The notes beneath the pieces are model-generated. The model ran no database searches and was not told the DNA's origin. It was given only the letters and a program-made list of their open reading frames with translations. Both the position numbers and the translations under genes were made by a program. Positions 52,977 through 63,619 of a stretch of 64,000 bases of DNA are shown here, in pieces (the first letter of the stretch is position 1; every line of letters begins with the position of its first letter). Source of the DNA: BNXB01 sp031556375 (GTDB lineage: Bacteria > Bacteroidota > Bacteroidia > Bacteroidales > Azobacteroidaceae). The stretch covers positions 1-64,000 of the forward strand of contig JAVBTA010000011.1 in the NCBI GenBank assembly GCA_031556375.1, read 5' to 3'.

Positions 52977-55900
52977 TTATCTCTTGATCACCTTGTAAGT
53001 CTTGCCATTGTATTGTACCATGTAAGTGCCTTTAGCATAACCGGTCAAATCTATCGTTGTCGTTCCTTCCTGACTTGGACAGGTCGCTTTCAGAGAACCT
53101 GTTACGTCCAGGATACGGATTAGTTGACCTGATTGGGTGTTAGAAACCTTAACAATTCCTGAGGTCGGGTTAGGATAAACAGTAACTACTGTCGCTGTTA
53201 CATCCTCGACACCTGTCGGATACTGAACCGTGATCGCTTGAGTAATTTCTCTTTTACCACATGGGTGATCCAGGATCACTTTCAGAGCACCTGTACCTTC
53301 CGACAACGTTCCGAACGTTGCCCAGGTCTCATTTTCGGTTTCTTTGCCTATTTCAGGTGAGAAACTGACACCTTCTTTATCGTAAGACCATGCATACCTT
53401 GTTACATCTGAATAACCATCTACTTTGATCTGGTAAGTTTTGCCTACGGTTGCAGGATTAGGATATTCCGCAAATTTCAGTTGATCGGGTAAATAATTGG
53501 CGACCCAAAGTTTGACCCGTTTACTGTAAACACTTGATTTAAATCCATTCAGGTTACTTCTTACAACCACATAGTAACGTTCATAATCCGTCAGTTTGGC
53601 ATTACTGATTGTGATTGAATTCGTATTAGCACCCTGTATACGGTTGAAACCGCAGTACCATTCGTAAGTCAGGTTTTCACCTTCGGCTTCAATACTCCAG
53701 GTATGGCTGCCATTGATACAAACTACGGCATCTTCCAAATCTTTGATGATCTTCGGTACATAACAGCTACGGATCACATTCACCGTATAAGTCATTGTAG
53801 TTACCATATCCTGGGCGGTTACTGTGATTGTAAAGTAATTATCCCCCGGTTGAAGAGAGAACGTACCGTTGCCTGCTACACTTGCCCCTGCATTGTTGGC
53901 AATTCCCAACAGGCTTACCTGTTCTGTATCACATGAAATAGTCATTGCATAACTCGTATGGGCAGGATCGAATTCAGGAACCGTAGTACCATTTACTTTC
54001 AGGTCTTTCAGGCTTGCATCCTGGTTAGCTACAGTTACAACTGCAACAGAAGTACTGGTCACGGTATTACATGTTCCGGTGACAGTGACATAATAACTAC
54101 CATCCTCTGTTTCGTAAGCATTACTGATAGTCAGTTGGGAACTGGTAGCTCCGCTGTATTTTCCGCTATTAGTCAAGGTCGTTACCGTGCCATTCACATC
54201 TTTATACCATTGGTAAGTCAGGTTGTGACCTACAGCCACTACAGTCAACACGACATTAGAACCCGGGATGATATAACCATTAGGAAGTTTGATACTTGAC
54301 GGCACTGATGGTTGGGTATTGATCGCTGTAGCAGGATTCACCGTCACCGAGAACACAACAGGATCCCCGTCGCAAGTTACAGCGCCATTCACATAGTGAG
54401 GTACCACCTGGATAGAAGCTGTTGTTACCGTTGTAACATTGGCTGCGGTAAAAGCAGGGATAGACGTTTGACCCGTAGCCGTATTGTCGGTAATACCAAC
54501 ACTTGAACCGCCGGTCCAGGTATAGTACGTTACATTCGTTCCGCTCAAGGCAATTGCCGACTGAGAACTCTTGGCACAAATTACGAGAGGACTCACTGCA
54601 TTCGCGACTGGTTCTGGATTTACCAAAAGAGTAACTGATGCGGCAGTTACTGCCTTACAGCCATTGGCATTCTCATAATTAACAGTCACCGTTTTTGTGC
54701 CGGCAGTAGTCCACTTTAATGTGGCAGTGTTGCTGGTAGCATCTGCTCCTGCGGTAACAGTAGCTCCGTCAACAGTCCAAACATAATTGCTATTGCCGGA
54801 TTCGGTAGAGAAGACAACATCCGTATTCATACACACTCCTGCTGGAGTCTGGTTATGTGACACACTCACTACCGGTAACGGGTTAACAGTAACAACAATC
54901 GGTTCCACAACACTTTTACAGCCTGCAGCCGTAGTAGCCTGAGCATAATAAGTGGTTGTTGTTGCCGGACTGACAATAATATCAGCTCCAAGTAATTCGC
55001 CGGTACCATCATTGGCTGTAAAATACTGAATCGTTGGATCAGTAGTTGTGACGGCAGTTGCCAGGTCTACGCTTGAACCGGCGCAGATAGCCGACGGATC
55101 GACTACTGAAATCGTAGCCGAAGGATTAATCGTTACACTGACAGTAGAGGTATGGGAGCAGCCCTTCGAATTAGTACCGACAATCTTATAGGTAAAAACA
55201 CCTACCGTTGAAATAATCGTATTTGTGAGTTCTACATCTTGTGAATCGTAATATTTAAACGTCAGGCCTAAGGTATCACCGGATTCCAATGTTAATTCCG
55301 TCAGGTCAACTGTAGATGGAGCACATGTGACTGTATCGGCAAACTCAAAAGCGATAGTCGGAACTGATGTAATAGTAAAACTTTCACTGACCACACAATC
55401 ATTCAAATTCTTCACAAACAGAGTTGAGCTTCCTTCCGACAAACGAGGAAATATTTCTATTTCCAGGGTCGAGTCATCAACAATTCTCGATACTGAAGTC
55501 CAAGTTACTTCATTATCAACACTATATTGATAATCAGAGCTTATTCCATTCTCAATTTCCACTGTAAATATTGTTCGGTCACAATATGTATTATCAGTAG
55601 TCAAATCTGTTATTGAGAAAGTTACATTATAATTATCCGCACCTGCCGCATTTGTACAGGCAGAGCGTAAATCGCCGTCAAAATCATTTTCCACCAATCC
55701 GCTAAGTAAAGGCACTCCTAAATCAGGATCCGTGATAGATGCTCCTGCCAAGTGCAGATCATCGCTACCGGCAAATGTAGGTAACACCGAACGGGCGTTA
55801 TCCCCTGAAGCTGTGTTCCAGTCCTCCAGGGTAGCATACACGAAAGAGCCAGCATAGGCAATCATACCGTTGGTTAATCCTGGATTGGTATAAAATATAT

Positions 55901-58892
55901 TATCCCTGCTAAAGCCCGAAGGTAATAATCCGCCGGAGGAAACTCCTACCATATAACTTTCTAATACATCATTCGCATCATTAGATACAATGAGATTGTT
56001 TTTTATCTCTGTTCCTGACGATAATTTATCAAACAAAAGACCTATCACGTAAGTATTTGCATCATTTCCATTGAATAATACTGTGTTGTGGTAAATTTTA
56101 GCTGAAACATCCTGTAGTGTATATATCGAACTTACTGCGCCAGGCAATGAGCCCGCATTACCAGCATGTCTAATTCCGGAAAACATATTGTTGCTAACGA
56201 GAAAGTCGGCTCTTACTCCCGCTGCGTTAGGTACCAATTCAATTCCGAAGGCAAACAAACCATTGGATGCCCCATTGGTAGATGCATTGATGAGGTTCGA
56301 GATGGTATTGGCTTTGATCGTTCCACCACCATGACCTACAATCCCATATGGAGCCCGGTTGGAATTTATAGCCTGGTCATCATTTACGATGATATTATCT
56401 ACAAGACAATGCTGCACAATTGCTTTTGTTTCATCATTGGATAGATTCTGAAACTTGATACCTATTGTTTGGCCTTTTGCCTGCATATTTTTTACGGAAC
56501 AACTATCGATCATCACAGTGCCGGCTGCAGACCCATTAACGACCATACCTGTCGTGAAGTAAGCAGTTCCGCCATCCATATTGAGAATATGATCTTTCTC
56601 AATATTTATTGCCCCGTCAAAATAAACGACAATACCCGTTAAGAAGTATAAACTATTTCCTCCGGGAAGACGGGATAGATTATCCAATGTATTATCGGTT
56701 ATTGATAGATTGCCTTTGCCGTCGGTAGCATCAAAATAAATACCGCTGACTTCACTCGCATTCGATAAGCCTTTCAGATCTAAAATTGTATTGCCTGAAA
56801 TGGTATAATCGAACAGTGCTCCTGTCCATACAGGATCCAGCGCCTTGACTATAATACCATGGAATACGGTATTCCGGGTAACGTTGTTTTGTATGGTGGC
56901 ATTGGCCACTTCCGATATCTCGAGGGCATTATCCGCATGATGCAGATAACAGCCGTCCACAAGTACATTCTCTGCTGTAATAAAAACGGCATCTGTTACA
57001 TTGGTTCTGTTATTTGTGGCATAAAGGTACAGGTTTTCACTTAAACAGACTTCTGTATTCTTCAACACAACATTCATCCCATCATTACCTACGGCATCTT
57101 TCTGAATAAAAATACCGGCTGGAACATCGGCTATATTCGTATTCGTATTTTTGATTATTAGTTTATTGGCTGTTGCATTGCCTGAATCGGCCGGAACAAT
57201 ACCATCGAAAGTAATATTATTCGCTGCAACAAGCTGAATAACAGGGCCTTTTATCGAAGATGAAACTGTTCGGCGTTGTCCGTCCGTAGTAATCGTTAAT
57301 GTGTAATCGGTTGAACCCGGAGCGGTACCTAAGAATTTAACGGTGTCGGATTCCATTAAATCGCTAACTATTTGTAAAGTACTGTTAGCTGTTATTCCAC
57401 AAGAATTATAGACATCGGCTGCGGCCTTGAGTGAAATAAAATCGCCAGGAATGGTATAAGTTCCATTCAAGGGGCCGGTACAACCTTGATATGGGACGCT
57501 TACGGGATAAGACGGCCAGGTTTTCCCATTTTCGTAAGCAATCAAAGTAATTGAATCTGTTAGGTTGGAAAGGGAGGAATTCACATAACTCCAGGCATGT
57601 ACAGCATTATTTATATTTGCTAACCCTAAATAGGTCAACACGTTTCCTGTTTTCTTATATACCCGTATGCTATCAAAGGCTACATCATTGCGCAGTTCAC
57701 CTCTTGTATTCACCATTGTTTCGGCCACCGGTGCGCTCTGTGTCTGCAGGTAAGGATAGCTATATCCATCCCAAATATTCCATTTCATCGTATTATTATC
57801 TGTATTGAATATACTCCACGATGAAGTATCCCAGTTTCCACCGGTAGTATAGAAGGCATAATTTTTAAAGGTTGATAACGATTGCGATGCACCTTCTTTT
57901 GTATCTAATCCCGGGATAATCGTTTTGGGATTTCCATTGAGTATTATACTCATATCTTGATTAGCGTAGTCGTTGGCAAATGTTCCTTGATCAGGATAAC
58001 CAATAACTCGCCCACTTTTATCATTTGATACATTTGTATTTTCGATCGAAGCATTCGCAGCAAAATTATTTTTTATAGACGCAGTAGGCTGGCTTATGGT
58101 TCCTACTACCCCCCCGGCTCTTCCATCATTTGATATGGCAAGTAGGTTTCCTGTAGAATAACAGTTTTCTACGATTCCATCATTACTCACTACTCCAACC
58201 AAACCGCTAACATTGATCATACCATTAGAACTTGAAATTGCAGTCATATTTCCGAAAACGTACGAATTGGTAAGCTGACCTCTCGATACCCCTATTAAAC
58301 CTCCGGCTCCATTTCCTCCCGAACTATTCACATTGACAAAAGCATAGCATTGATCAACCGAGTTACCGGAAACTGCGGCTTGACCTCCAATCAAACCGCC
58401 TGCATCAGTCCCCGAAACAGATCCGGACACATAGCAGTTACTAATTTTTGAACCTCTTTGATTTCCGACCAAAATTCCCACATTTTGCCCTCCGTTAACA
58501 CCTAAAAGCGTAGTCTCAACACCAACATTTTTAATCACCGCATTGGATCCCGTATAAGCAAATAAACCAACATTGGACGCAGTACCGATTATTTGTAAAT
58601 TTTTAATAACATGACCTCTTCCATCGAAATTACCATCAAAACGATTAGCGGAGGTAGTTCCAATTGGTTCCCAATTTGTTTCAGCCGACAAATCAATATC
58701 TGCAACAAGTACAAAAAAGGCACCTGTTGAATAATTTGAAATGTTATTTACATTATCTCGGAAACTTTTCAAATCATCTACATTACTAATTTGGTATGGA
58801 TCCGTACTTGTACCTGTTCCATTTTGCGCTTGTATCGCAAGAGTGCAACAAAAAAAGGTAAGAATAATTAATAGGAGTTTTTTTGTAAACAT
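52977..58892 (-). CDS. Giant surface protein with GLUG, beta-helix, Ig/PKD-like and type IX sorting domains
   Basis: 1971 residues from ATG 58892 (the frame opens 21 codons earlier). Signal peptide ending AIQAQ; GLUG-type repeats (about 110-300: NCYVSGSVSGTDAGGLIG and similar); a parallel beta-helix with many NTI-x-x-N turns (about 540-1080); a row of Ig/PKD-like modules with P-x-x-Y-x-A or V-T-V-N-P joints (about 1130-1690); a cadherin-like sandwich (DASLKDLKVNGTTVPEFDPA, about 1700-1790); more Ig-like strands; and a Por sorting domain from VYPNPTSG. An adhesin or polysaccharide-binding surface protein exported by type IX secretion. Codon use does not look foreign. The decayed copy of its C-terminus is at 3569. 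Confidence 0.88.
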   Translation of the reverse strand: MFTKKLLLIILTFFCCTLAIQAQNGTGTSTDPYQISNVDDLKSFRDNVNNISNYSTGAFFVLVADIDLSAETNWEPIGTTSANRFDGNFDGRGHVIKNLQIIGTASNVGLFAYTGSNAVIKNVGVETTLLGVNGGQNVGILVGNQRGSKISNCYVSGSVSGTDAGGLIGGQAAVSGNSVDQCYAFVNVNSSGGNGAGGLIGVSRGQLTNSYVFGNMTAISSSNGMINVSGLVGVVSNDGIVENCYSTGNLLAISNDGRAGGVVGTISQPTASIKNNFAANASIENTNVSNDKSGRVIGYPDQGTFANDYANQDMSIILNGNPKTIIPGLDTKEGASQSLSTFKNYAFYTTGGNWDTSSWSIFNTDNNTMKWNIWDGYSYPYLQTQSAPVAETMVNTRGELRNDVAFDSIRVYKKTGNVLTYLGLANINNAVHAWSYVNSSLSNLTDSITLIAYENGKTWPSYPVSVPYQGCTGPLNGTYTIPGDFISLKAAADVYNSCGITANSTLQIVSDLMESDTVKFLGTAPGSTDYTLTITTDGQRRTVSSSIKGPVIQLVAANNITFDGIVPADSGNATANKLIIKNTNTNIADVPAGIFIQKDAVGNDGMNVVLKNTEVCLSENLYLYATNNRTNVTDAVFITAENVLVDGCYLHHADNALEISEVANATIQNNVTRNTVFHGIIVKALDPVWTGALFDYTISGNTILDLKGLSNASEVSGIYFDATDGKGNLSITDNTLDNLSRLPGGNSLYFLTGIVVYFDGAINIEKDHILNMDGGTAYFTTGMVVNGSAAGTVMIDSCSVKNMQAKGQTIGIKFQNLSNDETKAIVQHCLVDNIIVNDDQAINSNRAPYGIVGHGGGTIKANTISNLINASTNGASNGLFAFGIELVPNAAGVRADFLVSNNMFSGIRHAGNAGSLPGAVSSIYTLQDVSAKIYHNTVLFNGNDANTYVIGLLFDKLSSGTEIKNNLIVSNDANDVLESYMVGVSSGGLLPSGFSRDNIFYTNPGLTNGMIAYAGSFVYATLEDWNTASGDNARSVLPTFAGSDDLHLAGASITDPDLGVPLLSGLVENDFDGDLRSACTNAAGADNYNVTFSITDLTTDNTYCDRTIFTVEIENGISSDYQYSVDNEVTWTSVSRIVDDSTLEIEIFPRLSEGSSTLFVKNLNDCVVSESFTITSVPTIAFEFADTVTCAPSTVDLTELTLESGDTLGLTFKYYDSQDVELTNTIISTVGVFTYKIVGTNSKGCSHTSTVSVTINPSATISVVDPSAICAGSSVDLATAVTTTDPTIQYFTANDGTGELLGADIIVSPATTTTYYAQATTAAGCKSVVEPIVVTVNPLPVVSVSHNQTPAGVCMNTDVVFSTESGNSNYVWTVDGATVTAGADATSNTATLKWTTAGTKTVTVNYENANGCKAVTAASVTLLVNPEPVANAVSPLVICAKSSQSAIALSGTNVTYYTWTGGSSVGITDNTATGQTSIPAFTAANVTTVTTASIQVVPHYVNGAVTCDGDPVVFSVTVNPATAINTQPSVPSSIKLPNGYIIPGSNVVLTVVAVGHNLTYQWYKDVNGTVTTLTNSGKYSGATSSQLTISNAYETEDGSYYVTVTGTCNTVTSTSVAVVTVANQDASLKDLKVNGTTVPEFDPAHTSYAMTISCDTEQVSLLGIANNAGASVAGNGTFSLQPGDNYFTITVTAQDMVTTMTYTVNVIRSCYVPKIIKDLEDAVVCINGSHTWSIEAEGENLTYEWYCGFNRIQGANTNSITISNAKLTDYERYYVVVRSNLNGFKSSVYSKRVKLWVANYLPDQLKFAEYPNPATVGKTYQIKVDGYSDVTRYAWSYDKEGVSFSPEIGKETENETWATFGTLSEGTGALKVILDHPCGKREITQAITVQYPTGVEDVTATVVTVYPNPTSGIVKVSNTQSGQLIRILDVTGSLKATCPSQEGTTTIDLTGYAKGTYMVQYNGKTYKVIKR

Positions 58893-58939
58893 TGTTGTGT
58901 GTTTTGAGTGAATACATGTAAAAACAATTAAGAAATTGT

Positions 58940-58955
58940 GAAAAAATCGTGCCAA
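58940..58955 (-). promoter_or_regulatory. Possible sigma-54-like element upstream of the surface protein gene
   Basis: Minus strand TTGGCACGATTTTTTC: TGGCACG is the -24 box of sigma-54 promoters, but the -12 position reads TTTTC instead of TTGC. A similar TTGGCACG followed by T-run lies at 3750-3743 beside the remnant. No TAnnTTTG element is at this place. Confidence 0.35.
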
Positions 58956-58958
58956 AGA

Positions 58959-60314
58959 TTAAAACGAGAACGCTTGTTCTACCCTGTGAGCCATTCCAAT
59001 CCCATCTGTTGCATTTCCCATAATAAGAATTCCTGCATATGATTCTTCAAAATCAGTAATTGCATTGATTCGTTCTCCTGTGTTTTTTTCATATTGAGGA
59101 ATCGCATGGGTATGTCGTGAAATATGAAGGATTTGAGGTTCCAACTCCGGACGACGATAGACTATTCTCAGTTCTGATTTTACCAACTCCATGATTTTAT
59201 CATCCGGCCAGTGTACCATCTCAGGATGCCGCATTCCTCCCATGAAAACAGAAAGTAAAGCTTTACCCTTAGGACATCGATTCTTAAAGCAAACCGACGG
59301 ATAAAGAATCCCCAATATTTTTCGCTTCTCCCGTGAAGGTATCAATGCGCCAAAAGCATGCAAATCTTTTGCACTTACAGAATCTTCAGGAATAGAAACC
59401 GCTACCTGAACAACCGCAGCATAACGCAGGTTATTGATTCTCGACATCAAATTTTCAGGAACAAACGGCAGCAATCCAGGCAAAGCGTGTGCGCCCACGG
59501 TCGAAATAATCAAATCACATTCTACCTCTTTTTCATTTACTTTGAGAACACAATTATTAATTTCCGAGCGCAAAATCGTGGTATCCGCACTCAGGATAAT
59601 ATTCTCTTCTCCTATTTCTGCTACCAAAGCGTCTATAAGATTATTCAGTCCTCCTTCCACAGAAAAGACCTCTTTAGTAACACCTTCTTCCCGCTTTGAC
59701 TTAAGATACTTTGACATAGCAATAGATCCTCTGATAAAACTACCATAACCGAGCTCCAAATTATACAGTTTAGGCAAAGCATACTGTATCGACAATTCTT
59801 CCGGATTTCCGGCATATATACCTGAAATAAATGGATCTACAGCATAATTATAAAAAGAATTTCCCAACCGCCGTTTAGCAAAATCGGCAACCGATTCACC
59901 GGGATCAGTTCCTTTCGGACGAAAAGGTTCCAGCAATATACCGAACTTGTCTTTCCAACTAAACAAAGAAGTAAAAAATCCTGAAAATATTCCGGAAGGC
60001 AAAGCCCGGAGTTTTCCATTCTTCCATATCAGGCGACGATGAGCATCTTTATTGGCAACCTCCAGCTTACAATCTTTAAGAAATTTGAACAAATTGACAA
60101 TCTCCATATTTGCTAAAGATCCCGTATTAGGACCTGTTTCTATGGTATATCCATCTTTATACAAAGTCTGAATTGTGCCTCCCGGACGGGAAGCTTTCTC
60201 CACAACCAACACATTTCTGCCTTCTTTTTCCAGATTAAAAGCTACCGCCAAACCTGTCAGGCCAGCCCCAATAATAATTATATCTCTCTTTTCTGTATTA
60301 TTTTGCTCCGTCAT
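58959..60314 (-). CDS. hemG: Protoporphyrinogen/coproporphyrinogen oxidase (HemG/HemY type)
   Basis: 451 residues. N-terminal FAD motif IIIGAGLTGLAVAFNLEKEGRNVLVVEK, RPGGTIQTLYKDGYTIETGPN, and C-terminal GILIMGNATDGIGMAHRVEQA for FAD. This is the flavin-dependent oxidase that makes protoporphyrin or coproporphyrin in heme synthesis. In this organism it fits with the cytochrome c maturation gene at 32 kb. Start overlaps the upstream nuclease stop by 4 bp. Confidence 0.9.
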   Translation of the reverse strand: MTEQNNTEKRDIIIIGAGLTGLAVAFNLEKEGRNVLVVEKASRPGGTIQTLYKDGYTIETGPNTGSLANMEIVNLFKFLKDCKLEVANKDAHRRLIWKNGKLRALPSGIFSGFFTSLFSWKDKFGILLEPFRPKGTDPGESVADFAKRRLGNSFYNYAVDPFISGIYAGNPEELSIQYALPKLYNLELGYGSFIRGSIAMSKYLKSKREEGVTKEVFSVEGGLNNLIDALVAEIGEENIILSADTTILRSEINNCVLKVNEKEVECDLIISTVGAHALPGLLPFVPENLMSRINNLRYAAVVQVAVSIPEDSVSAKDLHAFGALIPSREKRKILGILYPSVCFKNRCPKGKALLSVFMGGMRHPEMVHWPDDKIMELVKSELRIVYRRPELEPQILHISRHTHAIPQYEKNTGERINAITDFEESYAGILIMGNATDGIGMAHRVEQAFSF

Positions 60315-63205
60315 CTATTGCATAAATTTTTAAAATCGCAATACTCACACTTAGAGACAACCGATGTTTGATAAAAAGGTATATTTTCATCAAACAACTC
60401 CGCTATTTTATGTTTGAAAGACTCCTTAAAGGCCTCATCCAATGATCTATAATCCGATATATCTTCTTTTTCGAACTGAATCACAGGAGAATAATCTTCT
60501 TTTCCGGCTTCCTGCAAATACAATAATGCCGGTACAATCGGGTGGTTTGCATTATTATTCATAAACACAGATGCATATGAAAATGTTTGAAAAACATGTG
60601 AAGCCCGATTTTCTTTCGGAATAACCAGATCTTCCATGGTTTTAAAGGGCTTAGCGCGTCCACTCGTTTTATAATCGATGATCCAATTCGATCCTTCTTT
60701 TTCCTCCAACCGGTCGATAATTCCACCTACTTTCAATTTTATACCCGAACCCAGTTCAAAATAATCGTATAAACGATACTCCAATCCACAAATGTAAAAC
60801 GGCGTCCGTTTTATATCCAGTTCAATCAGGCGTTGAAGCATATGACGCACAACGCGGAAATTTATTAATTGTTCTCCGTTATATTGATCCAATTCGACTG
60901 GTCTTCCCTTAAAATATTCCGTAGAGAAAGCCTGATTAACTAAGAAATCCTGTTGGAAAGAATGTTCAAGGAAGAATTCCAGGTCTTCTTTTCGTACAAT
61001 AAACGGTTCAAACTGTTTATTGTCTCCCACCCTGCCTATTTTACGATATAATAATTCAGCAGCTTTATGGAAAATAGTACCGAATTGAGCGCTATCCAGT
61101 TCATCGGTCAATTCGTCTCCGGCTCTTAGCTCTTCAATATATTGAAAATAAAAGCGTAAAGGACAGTCTATGAAGACATTCAATGCAGAAGGCGATAACG
61201 AATAGGCCTCCGGATTTGTATTACAATCATATTTTCTGAAAATTTTATCCATCAAACCTGCCTTCGGGATCTCAATCACCTCTGTCTGAACCGGTCGCAC
61301 CGATGTTTGAATGGAATATCTTTTGATCTTCAACTTCGGATCGATCAGGAGTTGGAGAATGAAGCGGCTCATTTCAGCTTTCCCCATCTGAGTTTTATCC
61401 GTATTGTAGACAAGGGTTACCTTTTTTGCCCTCTGAATAAGCCTGTAAAAATAGTAGGCATAGACCGAATCCTGATGTTCCAGGGTACTTAATTCGAAAT
61501 GTTTCCGTAAAAACTGAGGAATAAACGTATTATCGTTACTATTTCCCGGCATAAAACCCTCATTGACACTCAACAAAATAAGATGATCGAAATCCAGGGT
61601 ACGGGTTTCCAGTATCCCCATCACCTGCAAGCCTTTAACCGGTTCGCCGTGAAAAGGGATTTGTGTAGTAGAGAGCAATTTACGCATTAATCGTAAAAAA
61701 GTGACCTTTTCTACCTGTAATTCTCCTGTACTAAGCAAACCATATAACCGATTAAGCACCTGGTAGGCACGAAACACCGATTCCTGATACAGTCCGTCAT
61801 AGATATCCCTACGATCAGCATCTTCTCCGTAAGACTGTCCCACACGCCTGATTACTTCCAGTAAATATTCGGCTAATCCCGTTGTATCTTTTGTCGTCCG
61901 GAAAATGCCTGTATCCAACAGTTCGTCCTGATTCGGGAAAAACAAATTTCCATTGACAATAGTCTTCTCCACTGATTTTGCCTCAGGGAAAATAACCTGG
62001 ATATATGGATGACGTAATACAGGAAGTACGTATTTATATCGGAAATTAGTACCGGAACAACCTTTGAGCTGCAGATCCGCTAAGGTCTGTAATAAACCGG
62101 AAACAGGTGTTTGAGTAATCGGAAATCCCATGGTAATATTCACGTTCTCCACATCCTCCGCCGGGATACTATGCATCACGGTAGGCAAAATCTGCTCATT
62201 ACAAAGTATCACAGCTGAATCCGGATCCGAAAACTCTTTACTTTTCCCCAGAGATTGTATCCAGGGAACAATAGCAGCGGTCTGAGCATTTTCCGATGGA
62301 GCAGCAATTACAGTAATCTCTTTTTCTTCCGACTGAAAGCTATCAAAATCTTTCCATTCGATAGCAGATCCGAATTTCCGGATATTTTCCGCGATAAACC
62401 GTCCTGCTTCATTCAAAGCATTTCCCTTATCATCAATATAATACGCATCAGCATCCCAATAGAACAAAGCCCTATTTTTCAGCAGTTTAAACAGCTTTTC
62501 CTCACACGTATTTAAAACATTAAATCCGGCAAAAACATAAGTTGTATGTTTGAGAGGCGTTGCGTCTATATCTGTAAATCGCTCTATGACATGGCGCATC
62601 AACATTCCCGGATAAGCTATTTTTTGCTCATTCAACCGGGATTTATAAGTAGAATAAACCTCTCCGAGAATGCTCCAAATAGAATGAAAGGCCTGTTGTA
62701 AATTCGATTCACCAAGGAAAGTCTGCTTGAAATAACGTGATAACGCTTCTGTCTGTTCCTCATTCAAATGTTTGAAATCATCGCGCAAAGTATCCAGGTC
62801 CTGCAAATTACTAAATAACGAACAGGCATTGACCATGTGTTTATCCACATCGTCAAAATCACCTAACAGAGTCTCTCCAAACGAAAAGAACTCATCCAGA
62901 GTTTCTTCCGTAAACTTCTCCGCATGAGCATTATGAACTGAGATATAAGTTCCATAGAGCTCACATACCAATTTGATAGGATCGGCAACATGTAAATCCG
63001 ACATTTCGCCGAATAACTCGTCAATAGTATAATATTGAGGAGCCCAAACAGGTGTCCGGGCGTGCTTGTACAAGTAATTATTGAAAAACAATCTTGCCCT
63101 GCGACTTGGGAATACCACAGCCACATCCGCCAGATCAGTACCGAATCTGGAAAGTAAATCTTCGGCAATGACACTGAGGAATGATGAAGGGAGAGAAGAG
63201 TTCAA
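60311..63205 (-). CDS. AddB-like PD-(D/E)XK nuclease with Fe-S cysteines
   Basis: 964 residues from a TTG start at 63205; a stop lies two codons upstream and no ATG is near, and the first residues already align with the family (VVFPSRRARLFFNNYLY). Inactive UvrD-like helicase region to about 660, then the nuclease: LSPSALNVFIDCPLRFYF (first cluster Cys), GGIIDRLEEKEG, WIIDYKTSG (D and K of the active site) and C-terminal SKCEYCDFKNLCNR with three more Cys. This is the AddB/RexB arrangement, processing DNA ends for recombination. The AddA partner is outside the window. Follows the DUF3127 gene with a 12-bp overlap-like spacing (11 bp). Confidence 0.85.
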   Translation of the reverse strand: MNSSLPSSFLSVIAEDLLSRFGTDLADVAVVFPSRRARLFFNNYLYKHARTPVWAPQYYTIDELFGEMSDLHVADPIKLVCELYGTYISVHNAHAEKFTEETLDEFFSFGETLLGDFDDVDKHMVNACSLFSNLQDLDTLRDDFKHLNEEQTEALSRYFKQTFLGESNLQQAFHSIWSILGEVYSTYKSRLNEQKIAYPGMLMRHVIERFTDIDATPLKHTTYVFAGFNVLNTCEEKLFKLLKNRALFYWDADAYYIDDKGNALNEAGRFIAENIRKFGSAIEWKDFDSFQSEEKEITVIAAPSENAQTAAIVPWIQSLGKSKEFSDPDSAVILCNEQILPTVMHSIPAEDVENVNITMGFPITQTPVSGLLQTLADLQLKGCSGTNFRYKYVLPVLRHPYIQVIFPEAKSVEKTIVNGNLFFPNQDELLDTGIFRTTKDTTGLAEYLLEVIRRVGQSYGEDADRRDIYDGLYQESVFRAYQVLNRLYGLLSTGELQVEKVTFLRLMRKLLSTTQIPFHGEPVKGLQVMGILETRTLDFDHLILLSVNEGFMPGNSNDNTFIPQFLRKHFELSTLEHQDSVYAYYFYRLIQRAKKVTLVYNTDKTQMGKAEMSRFILQLLIDPKLKIKRYSIQTSVRPVQTEVIEIPKAGLMDKIFRKYDCNTNPEAYSLSPSALNVFIDCPLRFYFQYIEELRAGDELTDELDSAQFGTIFHKAAELLYRKIGRVGDNKQFEPFIVRKEDLEFFLEHSFQQDFLVNQAFSTEYFKGRPVELDQYNGEQLINFRVVRHMLQRLIELDIKRTPFYICGLEYRLYDYFELGSGIKLKVGGIIDRLEEKEGSNWIIDYKTSGRAKPFKTMEDLVIPKENRASHVFQTFSYASVFMNNNANHPIVPALLYLQEAGKEDYSPVIQFEKEDISDYRSLDEAFKESFKHKIAELFDENIPFYQTSVVSKCEYCDFKNLCNR

Positions 63206-63216
63206 TTCTCAATTCA

Positions 63217-63588
63217 TTAAAAGGGAAGATCGTCTGTTTTATTTTCCGGTAATGGAGGCATTGCTGCAGGACCGGGCGTTGGAGCTGCGTCCATTGGGAA
63301 GTTAGGGGATGCCATTGGGGTTGCACCTGCAATTTCCACTTTCCATGCTTTTACATCGGTGTACCAGCGACCATTAAATTCGCGGCTTTCAACATCGAAA
63401 TCGATTGTTAAGTTATTTCCTATAACCAATTGAGACGGATTAATTCTGTCTCCCCAGATAGCTACACATACTTTACGAGGATACTGACCATCGGTTTCAA
63501 GAATAATATCCTGTTTTTTCCATTCTCCGTTTTTGCCTTGTCCGGTTTGCAGAGGCAGTACTTGTACTAGTTTTGCTGTTAATTGCAT
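63217..63588 (-). CDS. DUF3127 family protein (OB-fold, SSB-like tail)
   Basis: 123 residues. Residues ~1-85 fit DUF3127 (KLVQVLPLQTGQGKNGEWKKQDIILETDGQYPRKVC and GNNLTIDFDVESREFNGRWYTDVKAWK), an OB-fold-like domain. A Pro/Ala/Met-rich linker leads to the acidic end DDLPF, which is the form of the SSB C-terminal tip that binds repair proteins. A single-strand DNA binding role next to the AddB-like nuclease is an attractive inference. Confidence 0.88.
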   Translation of the reverse strand: MQLTAKLVQVLPLQTGQGKNGEWKKQDIILETDGQYPRKVCVAIWGDRINPSQLVIGNNLTIDFDVESREFNGRWYTDVKAWKVEIAGATPMASPNFPMDAAPTPGPAAMPPLPENKTDDLPF

Positions 63589-63619
63589 TATTATTTCGCT
63601 TTATGTTAGATTCTTGACT

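Noticed and set aside
54280..54579. 99-codon minus-strand ORF
   Set aside because: Shifted frame of the Ig/PKD-like part of the giant surface protein.
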